This document shows positions 1 to 5,182 of a DNA stretch of 5,182 bases, in pieces (position 1 is the stretch's first letter; every line of letters starts with the position of its first letter). Position numbers and translations under genes: made by a program. Source of the stretch: an uncultured Bacteroidales bacterium (GTDB lineage Bacteria > Bacteroidota > Bacteroidia > Bacteroidales > UBA932); NCBI GenBank assembly GCA_946617545.1, contig CAMOKK010000101.1:1-5182 (forward strand). The letters run 5' to 3'. The notes under the pieces are model-generated. The model was not told the origin of the DNA. It saw only the letters and a program-made list of their open reading frames with translations, and did not search any database.

Positions 1-1109
1 GCTTTGAAAGCAAGGACGGCCTGTCCGGCGGCATCCAGACCACCGGCAACTATCCCGGCCGCGCCCGCAACATAGACGAGGTAAGAAAAGACCTCGAATT
101 CGTGAAAACCCTGCTGGCCGGCAACCACCGCGTGAATCTCCATGAGATTTACGGAGACTTCGGCGGCAAGTTCGTAGACCGCGACCAGTGCGGTCCGGAG
201 CATTTCCAGAGTTGGATAGACTGGGCCAAGGCCAACAACTTCAAGCTGGATTTCAACTCCACCTCCTTCGGCCATCCCAAGAGCGGAGACCTCACCCTGG
301 CCAATCCGGACAAAGCCATCCGGGATTTCTGGATTGAGCATACCAAACGCTGCCGCCACATTGCCGACGCCATGGGAAAGGCCCAGGGAGACCCTTGCAT
401 CATGAACATCTGGGTACACGACGGCTCCAAAGACCTCACCGTGAACCGCAAGTATTACCGGGAACTGCTGGCCGCCTCCCTGGACGAGATTCTGGAGGAG
501 GAGCTGCCCGGCATGAAGAGCTGTGTGGAGGCCAAGCTCTTCGGGATAGGCCTGGAAAGCTATACCGTAGGCTCCATGGACTTCTACGAGGGCTACTGCG
601 CCACCCGCAAAGTGATGTACACCCTTGACACAGGCCATTATGAGCAAACGGAGAACGTGGCCGATAAAGTAGCCTCCCTGCTGCTCTATGTACCTGAGCT
701 CATGCTCCACGTGAGCCGCCCCGTCCGCTGGGACTCCGACCACGTCACCATCATGAACGACCAGACGGCCGACCTCTTCAAGGAGCTGGTCAGGGCCGAC
801 GGGCTGAACCGCGCCCATGTGGGCCTGGATTACTTCGACGCCAGCATCAACCGGATAGGCGCCTACATCATAGGCACCCGCGCCACGCAGAAATGCATCC
901 TGAGCGCCCTGCTGGAGCCCCTTGCCAAACTGCGCGAATATGAAGCCGCCGGCCAGGGCTTCCAGCGGCTGGCCCTTCTGGAAGAGGCCAAGACGCTGCC
1001 TTTCGGCGCCGTGTACGACTATTTCAACTACATCAACGGCGTGCCCGTGGGAGAAGAATTCATCCCCGCCATCGAGCAGTACGAGCGTGAAGTAACCTCC
1101 AAACGATAG
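1..1109 (+). CDS. rhaA: L-rhamnose isomerase RhaA, 5'-truncated by the window edge
   Basis: Cytoplasmic metal-dependent aldose-ketose isomerase that converts L-rhamnose to L-rhamnulose, the first catabolic step. The reading frame is already open at the left edge: its first full codon is at position 3 and 368 residues are visible, so roughly 47 N-terminal residues are missing compared with the E. coli enzyme of about 419. The GTG at 102 is internal, because the family block SGGIQTTGNYPG lies upstream of it in the same frame. Counting from the codon at 3, the expected metal ligands are all present: Glu185 in ESYTVGS, Asp209 and His212 in LDTGH, His236, Asp244 and Asp246 in HVSRPVRWDSDH, and Asp276 in GLDYFDASINR. 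By analogy with the E. coli structure these form one structural and one catalytic Mn2+/Zn2+ site. The C-terminus (LLEEAKTLPFGAV, then YEREVTSKR) matches the family end. The stop TAG lies 3 bp before rhaT. Active enzyme is expected; nothing looks degenerate. Confidence 0.97.
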   Translation, partial: FESKDGLSGGIQTTGNYPGRARNIDEVRKDLEFVKTLLAGNHRVNLHEIYGDFGGKFVDRDQCGPEHFQSWIDWAKANNFKLDFNSTSFGHPKSGDLTLANPDKAIRDFWIEHTKRCRHIADAMGKAQGDPCIMNIWVHDGSKDLTVNRKYYRELLAASLDEILEEELPGMKSCVEAKLFGIGLESYTVGSMDFYEGYCATRKVMYTLDTGHYEQTENVADKVASLLLYVPELMLHVSRPVRWDSDHVTIMNDQTADLFKELVRADGLNRAHVGLDYFDASINRIGAYIIGTRATQKCILSALLEPLAKLREYEAAGQGFQRLALLEEAKTLPFGAVYDYFNYINGVPVGEEFIPAIEQYEREVTSKR

Positions 1110-1112
1110 CTT

Positions 1113-2132
1113 ATGAACCTGCTTATCGGCCTACTCATCATAGCGGTAGGGGCTTTCTGCCAGAGCTCCAGCTATGTTCCCATCAACAAAATCAAGTCCT
1201 GGAGCTGGGAGAGCTACTGGCTGGTTCAGGGCGTGTTTGCCTGGCTGGTATTCCCCCTGCTGGGGGCCGTCGCTTCCCTGAGCGGAACCGGAAGCTCTTT
1301 CTCCGACCTCCTGGGCCTCATGCAGGCCGACCCCAAGGCCACCTGGCTCACCATCCTCTTCGGGGTGCTGTGGGGCGTGGGAGGCCTCACCTTCGGCCTT
1401 AGCATGCGCTACCTGGGCGTAGCCCTGGGCCAAAGCATCGCGCTGGGCACCTGCAGTGCCCTGGGCGCCATCCTGGGCCCGGTGCTCACCGGCCATGCGG
1501 GAGACCTCACGTCGGCCGTGATTATCGGGGTTGTGGTAACCCTGGTGGGCATTGCCATCATCGGCGTGGCCGGCGCCATGAAAGCGGCCGCCCTGCCGGA
1601 AGAAGAGAAGAAGAAGGCCGTGAAGGACTTCAACTTCGGGAAGGGCCTGTTTGTGGCCGTGCTGGCGGGCCTGATGAGCGCCTGCTTCAATATTGGCCTC
1701 AACTTTGGACAGCATCTGTTCGTGGAGGGCACCAAACCCATCTTCCAGTCGCTGCCGGCCACCATGCTGGTCACCTTCGGCGGCTTCCTTACCAACGCCT
1801 GCTACTGCCTGTACCAGAACGGCAAGAACAAAAGCTGGGGAGACTACCGTCAGAAAGCCCTCTGGGGCAACAATCTTGTGTTCTGCTGCCTGGCAGGCCT
1901 GCTGTGGTACAGCCAGTTCTTCGGCCTGTCCTTAGGCAAGGGCTTCCTTACGGACTATCCGGTGCTCATTACCTTCAGCTGGTGCATCCTGATGAGCCTG
2001 AACGTGGTGTTCAGCAATGTCTGGGGCATTATCCTGAAGGAATGGAAGGGCGTGAGCAAGCAGACCGTCGCCGTGCTGGTGGCCGGTATCCTGGTTCTCA
2101 TCGTAAGCACCTTCCTTCCTCAACTGATATGA
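1113..2132 (+). CDS. rhaT: L-rhamnose/H+ symporter RhaT
   Basis: Inner-membrane proton-coupled importer of L-rhamnose, of the RhaT family in the drug/metabolite transporter superfamily. At 339 residues it is close to E. coli RhaT (344). About ten hydrophobic segments can be read, near residues 3-22, 37-57, 76-97, 100-125, 133-156, 178-198, 214-235, 254-275, 282-303 and 317-337. A charged loop (LPEEEKKKAVKDFNFGKG, about 161-178) separates the two halves. Family-like blocks include KSWSWE near 28-33, WGVGGLTFGLSMRYLG near 87-102, GLLWYSQFFG near 262-271 and ILKEW near 307-311. The ATG at 1113 is chosen because it follows the rhaA stop by 3 bp and places the first membrane segment right at the N-terminus, as in the family. 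Flanking isomerase and kinase genes make L-rhamnose the likely substrate. Bacteroides papers call the equivalent gene rhaP. Confidence 0.95.
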   Translation: MNLLIGLLIIAVGAFCQSSSYVPINKIKSWSWESYWLVQGVFAWLVFPLLGAVASLSGTGSSFSDLLGLMQADPKATWLTILFGVLWGVGGLTFGLSMRYLGVALGQSIALGTCSALGAILGPVLTGHAGDLTSAVIIGVVVTLVGIAIIGVAGAMKAAALPEEEKKKAVKDFNFGKGLFVAVLAGLMSACFNIGLNFGQHLFVEGTKPIFQSLPATMLVTFGGFLTNACYCLYQNGKNKSWGDYRQKALWGNNLVFCCLAGLLWYSQFFGLSLGKGFLTDYPVLITFSWCILMSLNVVFSNVWGIILKEWKGVSKQTVAVLVAGILVLIVSTFLPQLI

Positions 2133-2136
2133 CGAG

Positions 2137-3534
2137 ATGAAAAATTTCCTGGCATTTGACTGCGGCGCCACGTCGGGCCGCGCCATTCTGGCCACACTGA
2201 GCGGCACCTGCTTTCGCATGAAGGAGGTGTATCGCTTTCCTTCCGAGATGAAGCGTGAGGGAAAGCGCATGCGCTGGGACGTGGTGGCCATGTATGAGCA
2301 TTTTGTCCGCTGCCTCACGCAGCTTGGAAAGGAGGGTGTTACGCTCTCATCCATCGGCATAGATACCTGGGGCGTGGATTTTGGCTGTATCGGCAAGGAC
2401 GGGCAGCTGCTGGCGCTCCCCCGCTGCTACCGTGACCCCTATACGGCGGGCGTGCCCGAGAAGGTGTTCCAGCGCATCCCCCGGGAGCGGCTGTATGCCC
2501 GCACCGGCATCCAAATCATGGATTTCAACACCATCTTCCAGCTCTATGCCCAGACGCAGGAGCAGGACGAGGCCCTTTCCAAGGCCGATGCCCTTCTCTT
2601 CATGCCGGACCTGCTGTCTTATCTGCTCACGGGAAAGGCCGTGTGCGAATATACGGACGCCTCCACCTCCGGCATGATGGACCAGGATACGCGCCAGTTC
2701 AACAAGGCGCTTTTGGAGGAACTGGGCATCCGCACGGACATGCTCCTTCCCGTCGTGCCGTCCGGCACCCTGGTGGGCACGCTGAAGCCCGAGCTGGCCG
2801 CCTCCACGGGCCTGGGCCCGGTTCCGGTGATTGCCGTGGCCGGTCACGACACCGCATCGGCCATTGCCGCCGTGCCGGCCGACGACGAGCACTTCGCCTA
2901 CCTTTCCAGCGGAACCTGGAGCCTGATGGGCATCGAGGTGCCTTCGCCCGTCATCAACGCGGAAAGCGCCCGGCTCAACTTCACCAACGAGGGCGGCATC
3001 GAGGGCACCACGCGCTTTCTCAAGAACATCACCGGCATGTGGCTGCTGGAACAGTGCCGGGCCGTTTGGAAGGCCGAAGGAAAGGACTACAGCTACGCGG
3101 AGCTCCAGCAGATGGCGCTCAGTGAGGCCGATTTTCCGGGGCGGATAAACCCGGACGACCCGCGCTTTGCGAATCCGGAAAATATGGTGCAGGAGATTGG
3201 ACAGAATCAGCTGTCCGACGCGCAGATTGTGTCCTGCATCTACCATTCCCTGGCCGACCGTTACAAGGAAGTGATGGGGCAGCTGCAAGGCTTTGCGCCC
3301 TTCCAGATTGAGAAACTGCACATCATCGGCGGAGGGTCGGCCAATGACCTGATGAACCAGTGGACGGCCGACGCTATCGGCCTGCCTGTGGTGGCGGGCC
3401 CCACCGAGGCCACGGCCATGGGCAATATCATGATGCAGGCGAAGGCGGCGGGAGAGGTGAAAGACCGCTGGGAGATGCGCCGGATGATTGCCCAAGTAAC
3501 TGAAGTAAAGACGTTTACACCTAAAGGACTATGA
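2137..3534 (+). CDS. rhaB: L-rhamnulokinase RhaB
   Basis: Cytoplasmic sugar kinase of the FGGY family in the actin/hexokinase/Hsp70 ATPase fold. It transfers phosphate from ATP to O1 of L-rhamnulose. At 465 residues it is slightly shorter than the E. coli enzyme (489). The N-terminal FGGY domain opens with the phosphate-1 loop FDCGATSGRA (residues 7-16), followed by the substrate-side block SIGIDTWGVDFG (72-83) and TDASTSGMMD (173-182). The probable catalytic base is Asp238 in VAGHDTASA, equivalent to Asp237 of E. coli RhaB. The C-terminal nucleotide-binding domain shows YLSSGTWSLMG (255-265), the adenosine motif HIIGGGSAND (395-404) and GPTEATAMGN (421-430). Fucose and xylulose kinases are relatives, but GIDTWGVDFG, SSGTWSLMG and the neighbours favour rhamnulose. 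The start lies 4 bp after the rhaT stop. The last four bases overlap rhaD as ATGA. All core motifs are intact. Confidence 0.96.
   Translation: MKNFLAFDCGATSGRAILATLSGTCFRMKEVYRFPSEMKREGKRMRWDVVAMYEHFVRCLTQLGKEGVTLSSIGIDTWGVDFGCIGKDGQLLALPRCYRDPYTAGVPEKVFQRIPRERLYARTGIQIMDFNTIFQLYAQTQEQDEALSKADALLFMPDLLSYLLTGKAVCEYTDASTSGMMDQDTRQFNKALLEELGIRTDMLLPVVPSGTLVGTLKPELAASTGLGPVPVIAVAGHDTASAIAAVPADDEHFAYLSSGTWSLMGIEVPSPVINAESARLNFTNEGGIEGTTRFLKNITGMWLLEQCRAVWKAEGKDYSYAELQQMALSEADFPGRINPDDPRFANPENMVQEIGQNQLSDAQIVSCIYHSLADRYKEVMGQLQGFAPFQIEKLHIIGGGSANDLMNQWTADAIGLPVVAGPTEATAMGNIMMQAKAAGEVKDRWEMRRMIAQVTEVKTFTPKGL
3531..3534 (+). promoter_or_regulatory. ATGA stop/start overlap coupling rhaB and rhaD
   Basis: The rhaD start codon ATG (3531-3533) overlaps the rhaB stop TGA (3532-3534). 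No well-spaced Shine-Dalgarno sequence precedes it. This arrangement is commonly associated with termination-reinitiation, so rhaD translation probably depends on ribosomes finishing rhaB, keeping kinase and aldolase in step and limiting build-up of the toxic sugar phosphate. The overlap is seen directly; coupling is inference. Confidence 0.6.
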
Positions 3535-4340
3535 GCATTTTAGACAAGAGAGCGGCCCTGAAGGCCGAGATTGACAAGGTGGCCGAAGTGGCCGGCTATC
3601 TTTGGACCAAAGGCTGGGCCGAGCGAAACGGCGGCAACATCACCATCAACATCACCCAGTGGGTGGACGAGGGGATGCGCGAGCTTCCCGCCATCACGGA
3701 GCCCAAGCCGATAGGCACCACCCTGCCCCGGCTGAAAGGCTGCTGGTTCTACTGCAAGGGCACCGGCCGCCGCATGCGGGACCTGGCCCGCCGGCCCATG
3801 GAAAACGGCTCCATCATCCGCATCCTGCCGGACTGCGCCCACTACGAGATAGTGGCCGACGCCCCCGTGGCGCCCACCTCGGAGCTGCCCTCGCACTTGA
3901 GCGTGCATGACTATCTGCTGGCCAAGGGCTCTCCCTACCGCGCCAGCCTGCACACCCACCCCATCGAGCTGGTGGCCCTCACCCACAGCCCCAAATGGAT
4001 GGAGAAGGACGTGGCCACCCGCATGCTCTGGTCCATGATTCCGGAAACCAAGGCCTTCTGCCCGCGCGGCCTGGGCATGGTCCCTTACATGCTCCCCTCC
4101 AGCGTAGAGCTGGCCGACGCCACCATCCGGGCCATCGATGAGGACTACGACGTGGTGATGTGGGAAAAGCACGGGGTGTTTGCCGTAGATACGGACATCA
4201 TGAGCGCCTTCGACCAGGTGGATGTCCTTAACAAGGCCGCCCAGATTTACATATCGGCCCGGAATATGGGCTTTGAGCCGGACGGCATGACGGATGCCCA
4301 GATGCAGGAGCTTTCGCAGGCCTTTGGCCTTCCCAAATAA
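3531..4340 (+). CDS. rhaD: L-rhamnulose-1-phosphate aldolase RhaD
   Basis: Class II, zinc-dependent aldolase of the AraD/FucA family. It splits L-rhamnulose 1-phosphate into dihydroxyacetone phosphate and L-lactaldehyde in the cytoplasm. At 269 residues it is close to E. coli RhaD (274). The phosphate-binding block ERNGGN is at residues 31-36. The catalytic acid/base is predicted to be Glu118 in PTSELPSH (equivalent to E. coli Glu117). The Zn2+ ligands are His141 and His143 in SLHTHP and His214 in WEKHGVF. PRGLGMVPYMLPSS (178-191) and the C-terminal LSQAFGLPK also resemble RhaD. L-fuculose-1-phosphate aldolase is the main alternative, but it is shorter and the operon points to rhamnose. The ATG at 3531 overlaps the rhaB TGA (ATGA). 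An AAAGGA at 3523-3528 is only two bases from the start, probably too close to act as a Shine-Dalgarno site, so coupled translation is more likely. In Bacteroides the gene is often named rhaA, which causes confusion with the isomerase. Confidence 0.95.
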   Translation: MSILDKRAALKAEIDKVAEVAGYLWTKGWAERNGGNITINITQWVDEGMRELPAITEPKPIGTTLPRLKGCWFYCKGTGRRMRDLARRPMENGSIIRILPDCAHYEIVADAPVAPTSELPSHLSVHDYLLAKGSPYRASLHTHPIELVALTHSPKWMEKDVATRMLWSMIPETKAFCPRGLGMVPYMLPSSVELADATIRAIDEDYDVVMWEKHGVFAVDTDIMSAFDQVDVLNKAAQIYISARNMGFEPDGMTDAQMQELSQAFGLPK

Positions 4341-4351
4341 ATGTCCTTATT

Positions 4352-5107
4352 ATGAAGTGTTTGTATCGGTTTCTGGCCCTGACGGCCATTCTGGCGGCCG
4401 CCGCCTGCAGCCCCAAGGTTTCCCCCACAAATGATTCCAGCGCTTTTGTGACGCTCACGGATGCCGTCCCGGACGCCATCCTGGAGATTCGCTATTACGG
4501 CACCTACAACTTCGTGGGGGCGCGTGTCGACGGCTATGAGCAGCCCACGGCGCTCCTGACCAAGAAGGCCGCCGAGGCCCTGAAGGCCGTGAGCGACGAT
4601 GTGATGGCCCAGGGCTATCGGCTTAAAATCTATGACGCCTACCGTCCCCAGAAAGGGGTGGACCATTTTGTCCGCTGGGCGGCCGACCTTTCCGACACCA
4701 AGATGAAGCCCTACTTCTATCCGGACCTGGACAAGAGCGTGCTCTTTGACCAGGAGTACATCATGGCCAAAAGCGGCCACACACGGGGCTCTACCGTAGA
4801 TTTGACCCTCTTTGACATGAACACGGAGAAGGAGGTGGACATGGGCGGCACCTTTGACTGGTTCGGCCCGGAGAGCCATCCGGACTTCTGCGGAAACCCG
4901 GAAAGCGGGGAATATACCGGAGACAATCACCAGAGCCCCGCCGGCCGCAGCATCACCCCGGAGCAGTTTGCCAACCGCATGATTCTGCGCAAGGCCATGC
5001 TCCGCCACGGCTTCAAGCCCCTTGATACAGAATGGTGGCATTTCACCCTGCGTGAAGAGCCCTTCCCGGACACATACTTTAACTTTCCGGTAAAAATGCT
5101 GCCATAG
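4352..5107 (+). CDS. D-alanyl-D-alanine dipeptidase (VanX/DdpX type), probable lipoprotein
   Basis: Zinc dipeptidase of peptidase family M15D, which hydrolyses D-Ala-D-Ala to D-alanine. It has 251 residues. After a 19-residue leader with a hydrophobic stretch ending AILAAAAC, Cys19 is a likely lipidation site, so the enzyme should face the periplasm, unlike cytosolic E. coli DdpX. The mature part has the full VanX set: transition-state arginine Arg98 in YDAYRP, Zn2+ ligands His143 and Asp150 in SGHTRGSTVDLTL, and catalytic Glu227 with Zn2+ ligand His230 in EWWHF. The end LREEPFPDTYFNFPVK matches VanX/DdpX well. The segment at about 173-200, with Cys180, looks longer than in short DdpX proteins. 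The gene starts 11 bp after rhaD on the same strand and stops at 5105-5107 inside the terminator hairpin. A role in muropeptide turnover or D-Ala salvage is inferred. No vanH, vanA, vanR or vanS is visible, so this is not evidence of vancomycin resistance. Confidence 0.9.
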   Translation: MKCLYRFLALTAILAAAACSPKVSPTNDSSAFVTLTDAVPDAILEIRYYGTYNFVGARVDGYEQPTALLTKKAAEALKAVSDDVMAQGYRLKIYDAYRPQKGVDHFVRWAADLSDTKMKPYFYPDLDKSVLFDQEYIMAKSGHTRGSTVDLTLFDMNTEKEVDMGGTFDWFGPESHPDFCGNPESGEYTGDNHQSPAGRSITPEQFANRMILRKAMLRHGFKPLDTEWWHFTLREEPFPDTYFNFPVKMLP

Positions 5108-5146
5108 CAAAAATGCCTTCTGCGTACTTGCAGAAGGCATTTTTGC
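5107..5146. terminator. Bidirectional Rho-independent terminator
   Basis: A perfect 17-bp inverted repeat: left arm 5107-5123 (GCAAAAATGCCTTCTGC), loop 5124-5129 (GTACTT), right arm 5130-5146. The core is a 10-bp GC-containing stem (5114-5123 with 5130-5139), flanked by five A on the left (5109-5113) and five T on the right (5140-5144). On either strand the transcript therefore ends in a stem followed by a U tract. It should stop the + strand rhamnose/dipeptidase transcript and also the - strand tRNA transcript. Its first base is the last base of the dipeptidase stop codon, and its last base is the tRNA discriminator position. Confidence 0.9.
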
Positions 5147-5182
5147 GGAGGGGACGAGATTCGAACTCGTGGTACAGAATAA
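5146..5182 (-). tRNA. 3' part of a class II tRNA, probably tRNA-Ser (5' part outside the window)
   Basis: Read on the - strand, the sequence gives a variable-arm end (TTATTCTGTACC, 5182-5171), a T stem ACGAG (5170-5166), the canonical T loop TTCGAAT (5165-5159), the closing stem CTCGT (5158-5154), the acceptor 3' strand CCCCTCC (5153-5147) and discriminator G (5146). The bases after that are CAA, so CCA is not encoded and must be added by nucleotidyltransferase, as is usual in Bacteroidota. The stretch before the T stem does not fit a normal anticodon stem plus five-base variable loop, because position 37 would be T. It does fit the 3' half of a long variable arm ending CTGTACC. A long arm together with G73 points to tRNA-Ser; Leu and Tyr normally carry A73, and tRNA-Sec is a remote alternative. 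The anticodon is outside the window, so isotype is inferred. Confidence 0.85.

Larger units (their letters stand above)
1..5146 (+). other. Probable single transcription unit rhaA-rhaT-rhaB-rhaD-dipeptidase
   Basis: Five genes on one strand are separated by +3, +4, -4 and +11 bp, and no terminator-like hairpin is visible between them. The only strong terminator is the hairpin at 5107-5146. The first four genes encode transport and the three core steps of L-rhamnose catabolism. The promoter and any RhaR-type regulator site must lie left of the window. No alternative promoter could be recognised before the dipeptidase, although one inside the end of rhaD cannot be excluded. Confidence 0.75.

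Noticed and set aside
102..1109. GTG at 102 as the start of the isomerase gene
   Set aside because: The frame is open to the window edge and the upstream codons encode the conserved SGGIQTTGNYPG block, so the true start is outside the window.
2347..3495. Open frame of 382 codons on the - strand opposite rhaB
   Set aside because: It is a shadow of a GC-rich gene with strong codon bias. The translation is rich in His, Arg and Gly with no recognisable motif, while rhaB has every family motif.
4341..4355. Four-codon open frame (ATG TCC TTA TTA TGA) whose stop overlaps the dipeptidase ATG
   Set aside because: It could act as a coupling leader, but such a short frame arises easily by chance and no ribosome-binding site supports it.
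4352..5107. Vancomycin resistance gene vanX
   Set aside because: The enzyme family is right, but there is no vanH, ligase or two-component system nearby, the protein has a lipoprotein-type leader, and chromosomal dipeptidases of this family are common.
4247..5140. Open frame of 297 codons on the - strand across the end of rhaD and the dipeptidase
   Set aside because: It lies opposite two well-supported genes, runs through the terminator hairpin and shows no family motif.
5146..5182. tRNA 3' end as an integrated-element attachment site
   Set aside because: The adjacent + strand genes are ordinary metabolic genes, no integrase is visible and no repeat of the tRNA end was seen in the window.

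Overview
The window is almost wholly coding and reads as an L-rhamnose catabolism operon from a GC-rich member of the Bacteroidota. The phylum assignment is inferred from three things. Internal genes lack convincing Shine-Dalgarno sequences, the tRNA at the right edge has no encoded CCA, and the isomerase/proton-symporter/kinase/aldolase set with its VanX-type lipoprotein neighbour fits gut Bacteroidales. GC content was judged by eye and no database was consulted, so genus and species are not called.

Layout on the + strand: the 3' 88% or so of rhaA, L-rhamnose isomerase (1-1109, its 5' end lies left of the window); rhaT, L-rhamnose/H+ symporter (1113-2132); rhaB, rhamnulokinase (2137-3534); rhaD, rhamnulose-1-phosphate aldolase (3531-4340); and a D-alanyl-D-alanine dipeptidase of the VanX/DdpX type with a lipoprotein-like signal peptide (4352-5107). 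A perfect 17-bp hairpin with A and T tracts (5107-5146) closes the operon. On the - strand, the 3' end of a class II tRNA gene, most likely tRNA-Ser, enters from the right edge (5146-5182).

How the genes work together: RhaT imports L-rhamnose across the inner membrane. RhaA isomerises it to L-rhamnulose, RhaB phosphorylates C1, and RhaD cleaves L-rhamnulose 1-phosphate to dihydroxyacetone phosphate and L-lactaldehyde. The gaps between these four genes are 3 bp, 4 bp and a 4-bp overlap, so they are very probably one transcript with coupled translation. The dipeptidase follows after 11 bp and probably shares the transcript, although it belongs to cell-wall metabolism and not to sugar breakdown. 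No regulator, lactaldehyde reductase or dehydrogenase, rhamnosidase, or operon promoter is visible; they may lie outside the window.

There is no gene-free stretch longer than about 40 bases. I found no mobile element, CRISPR array, integration site or clearly novel system. The points most worth a second look are the dipeptidase attached to a sugar operon and the shared hairpin packed exactly between two convergent genes.
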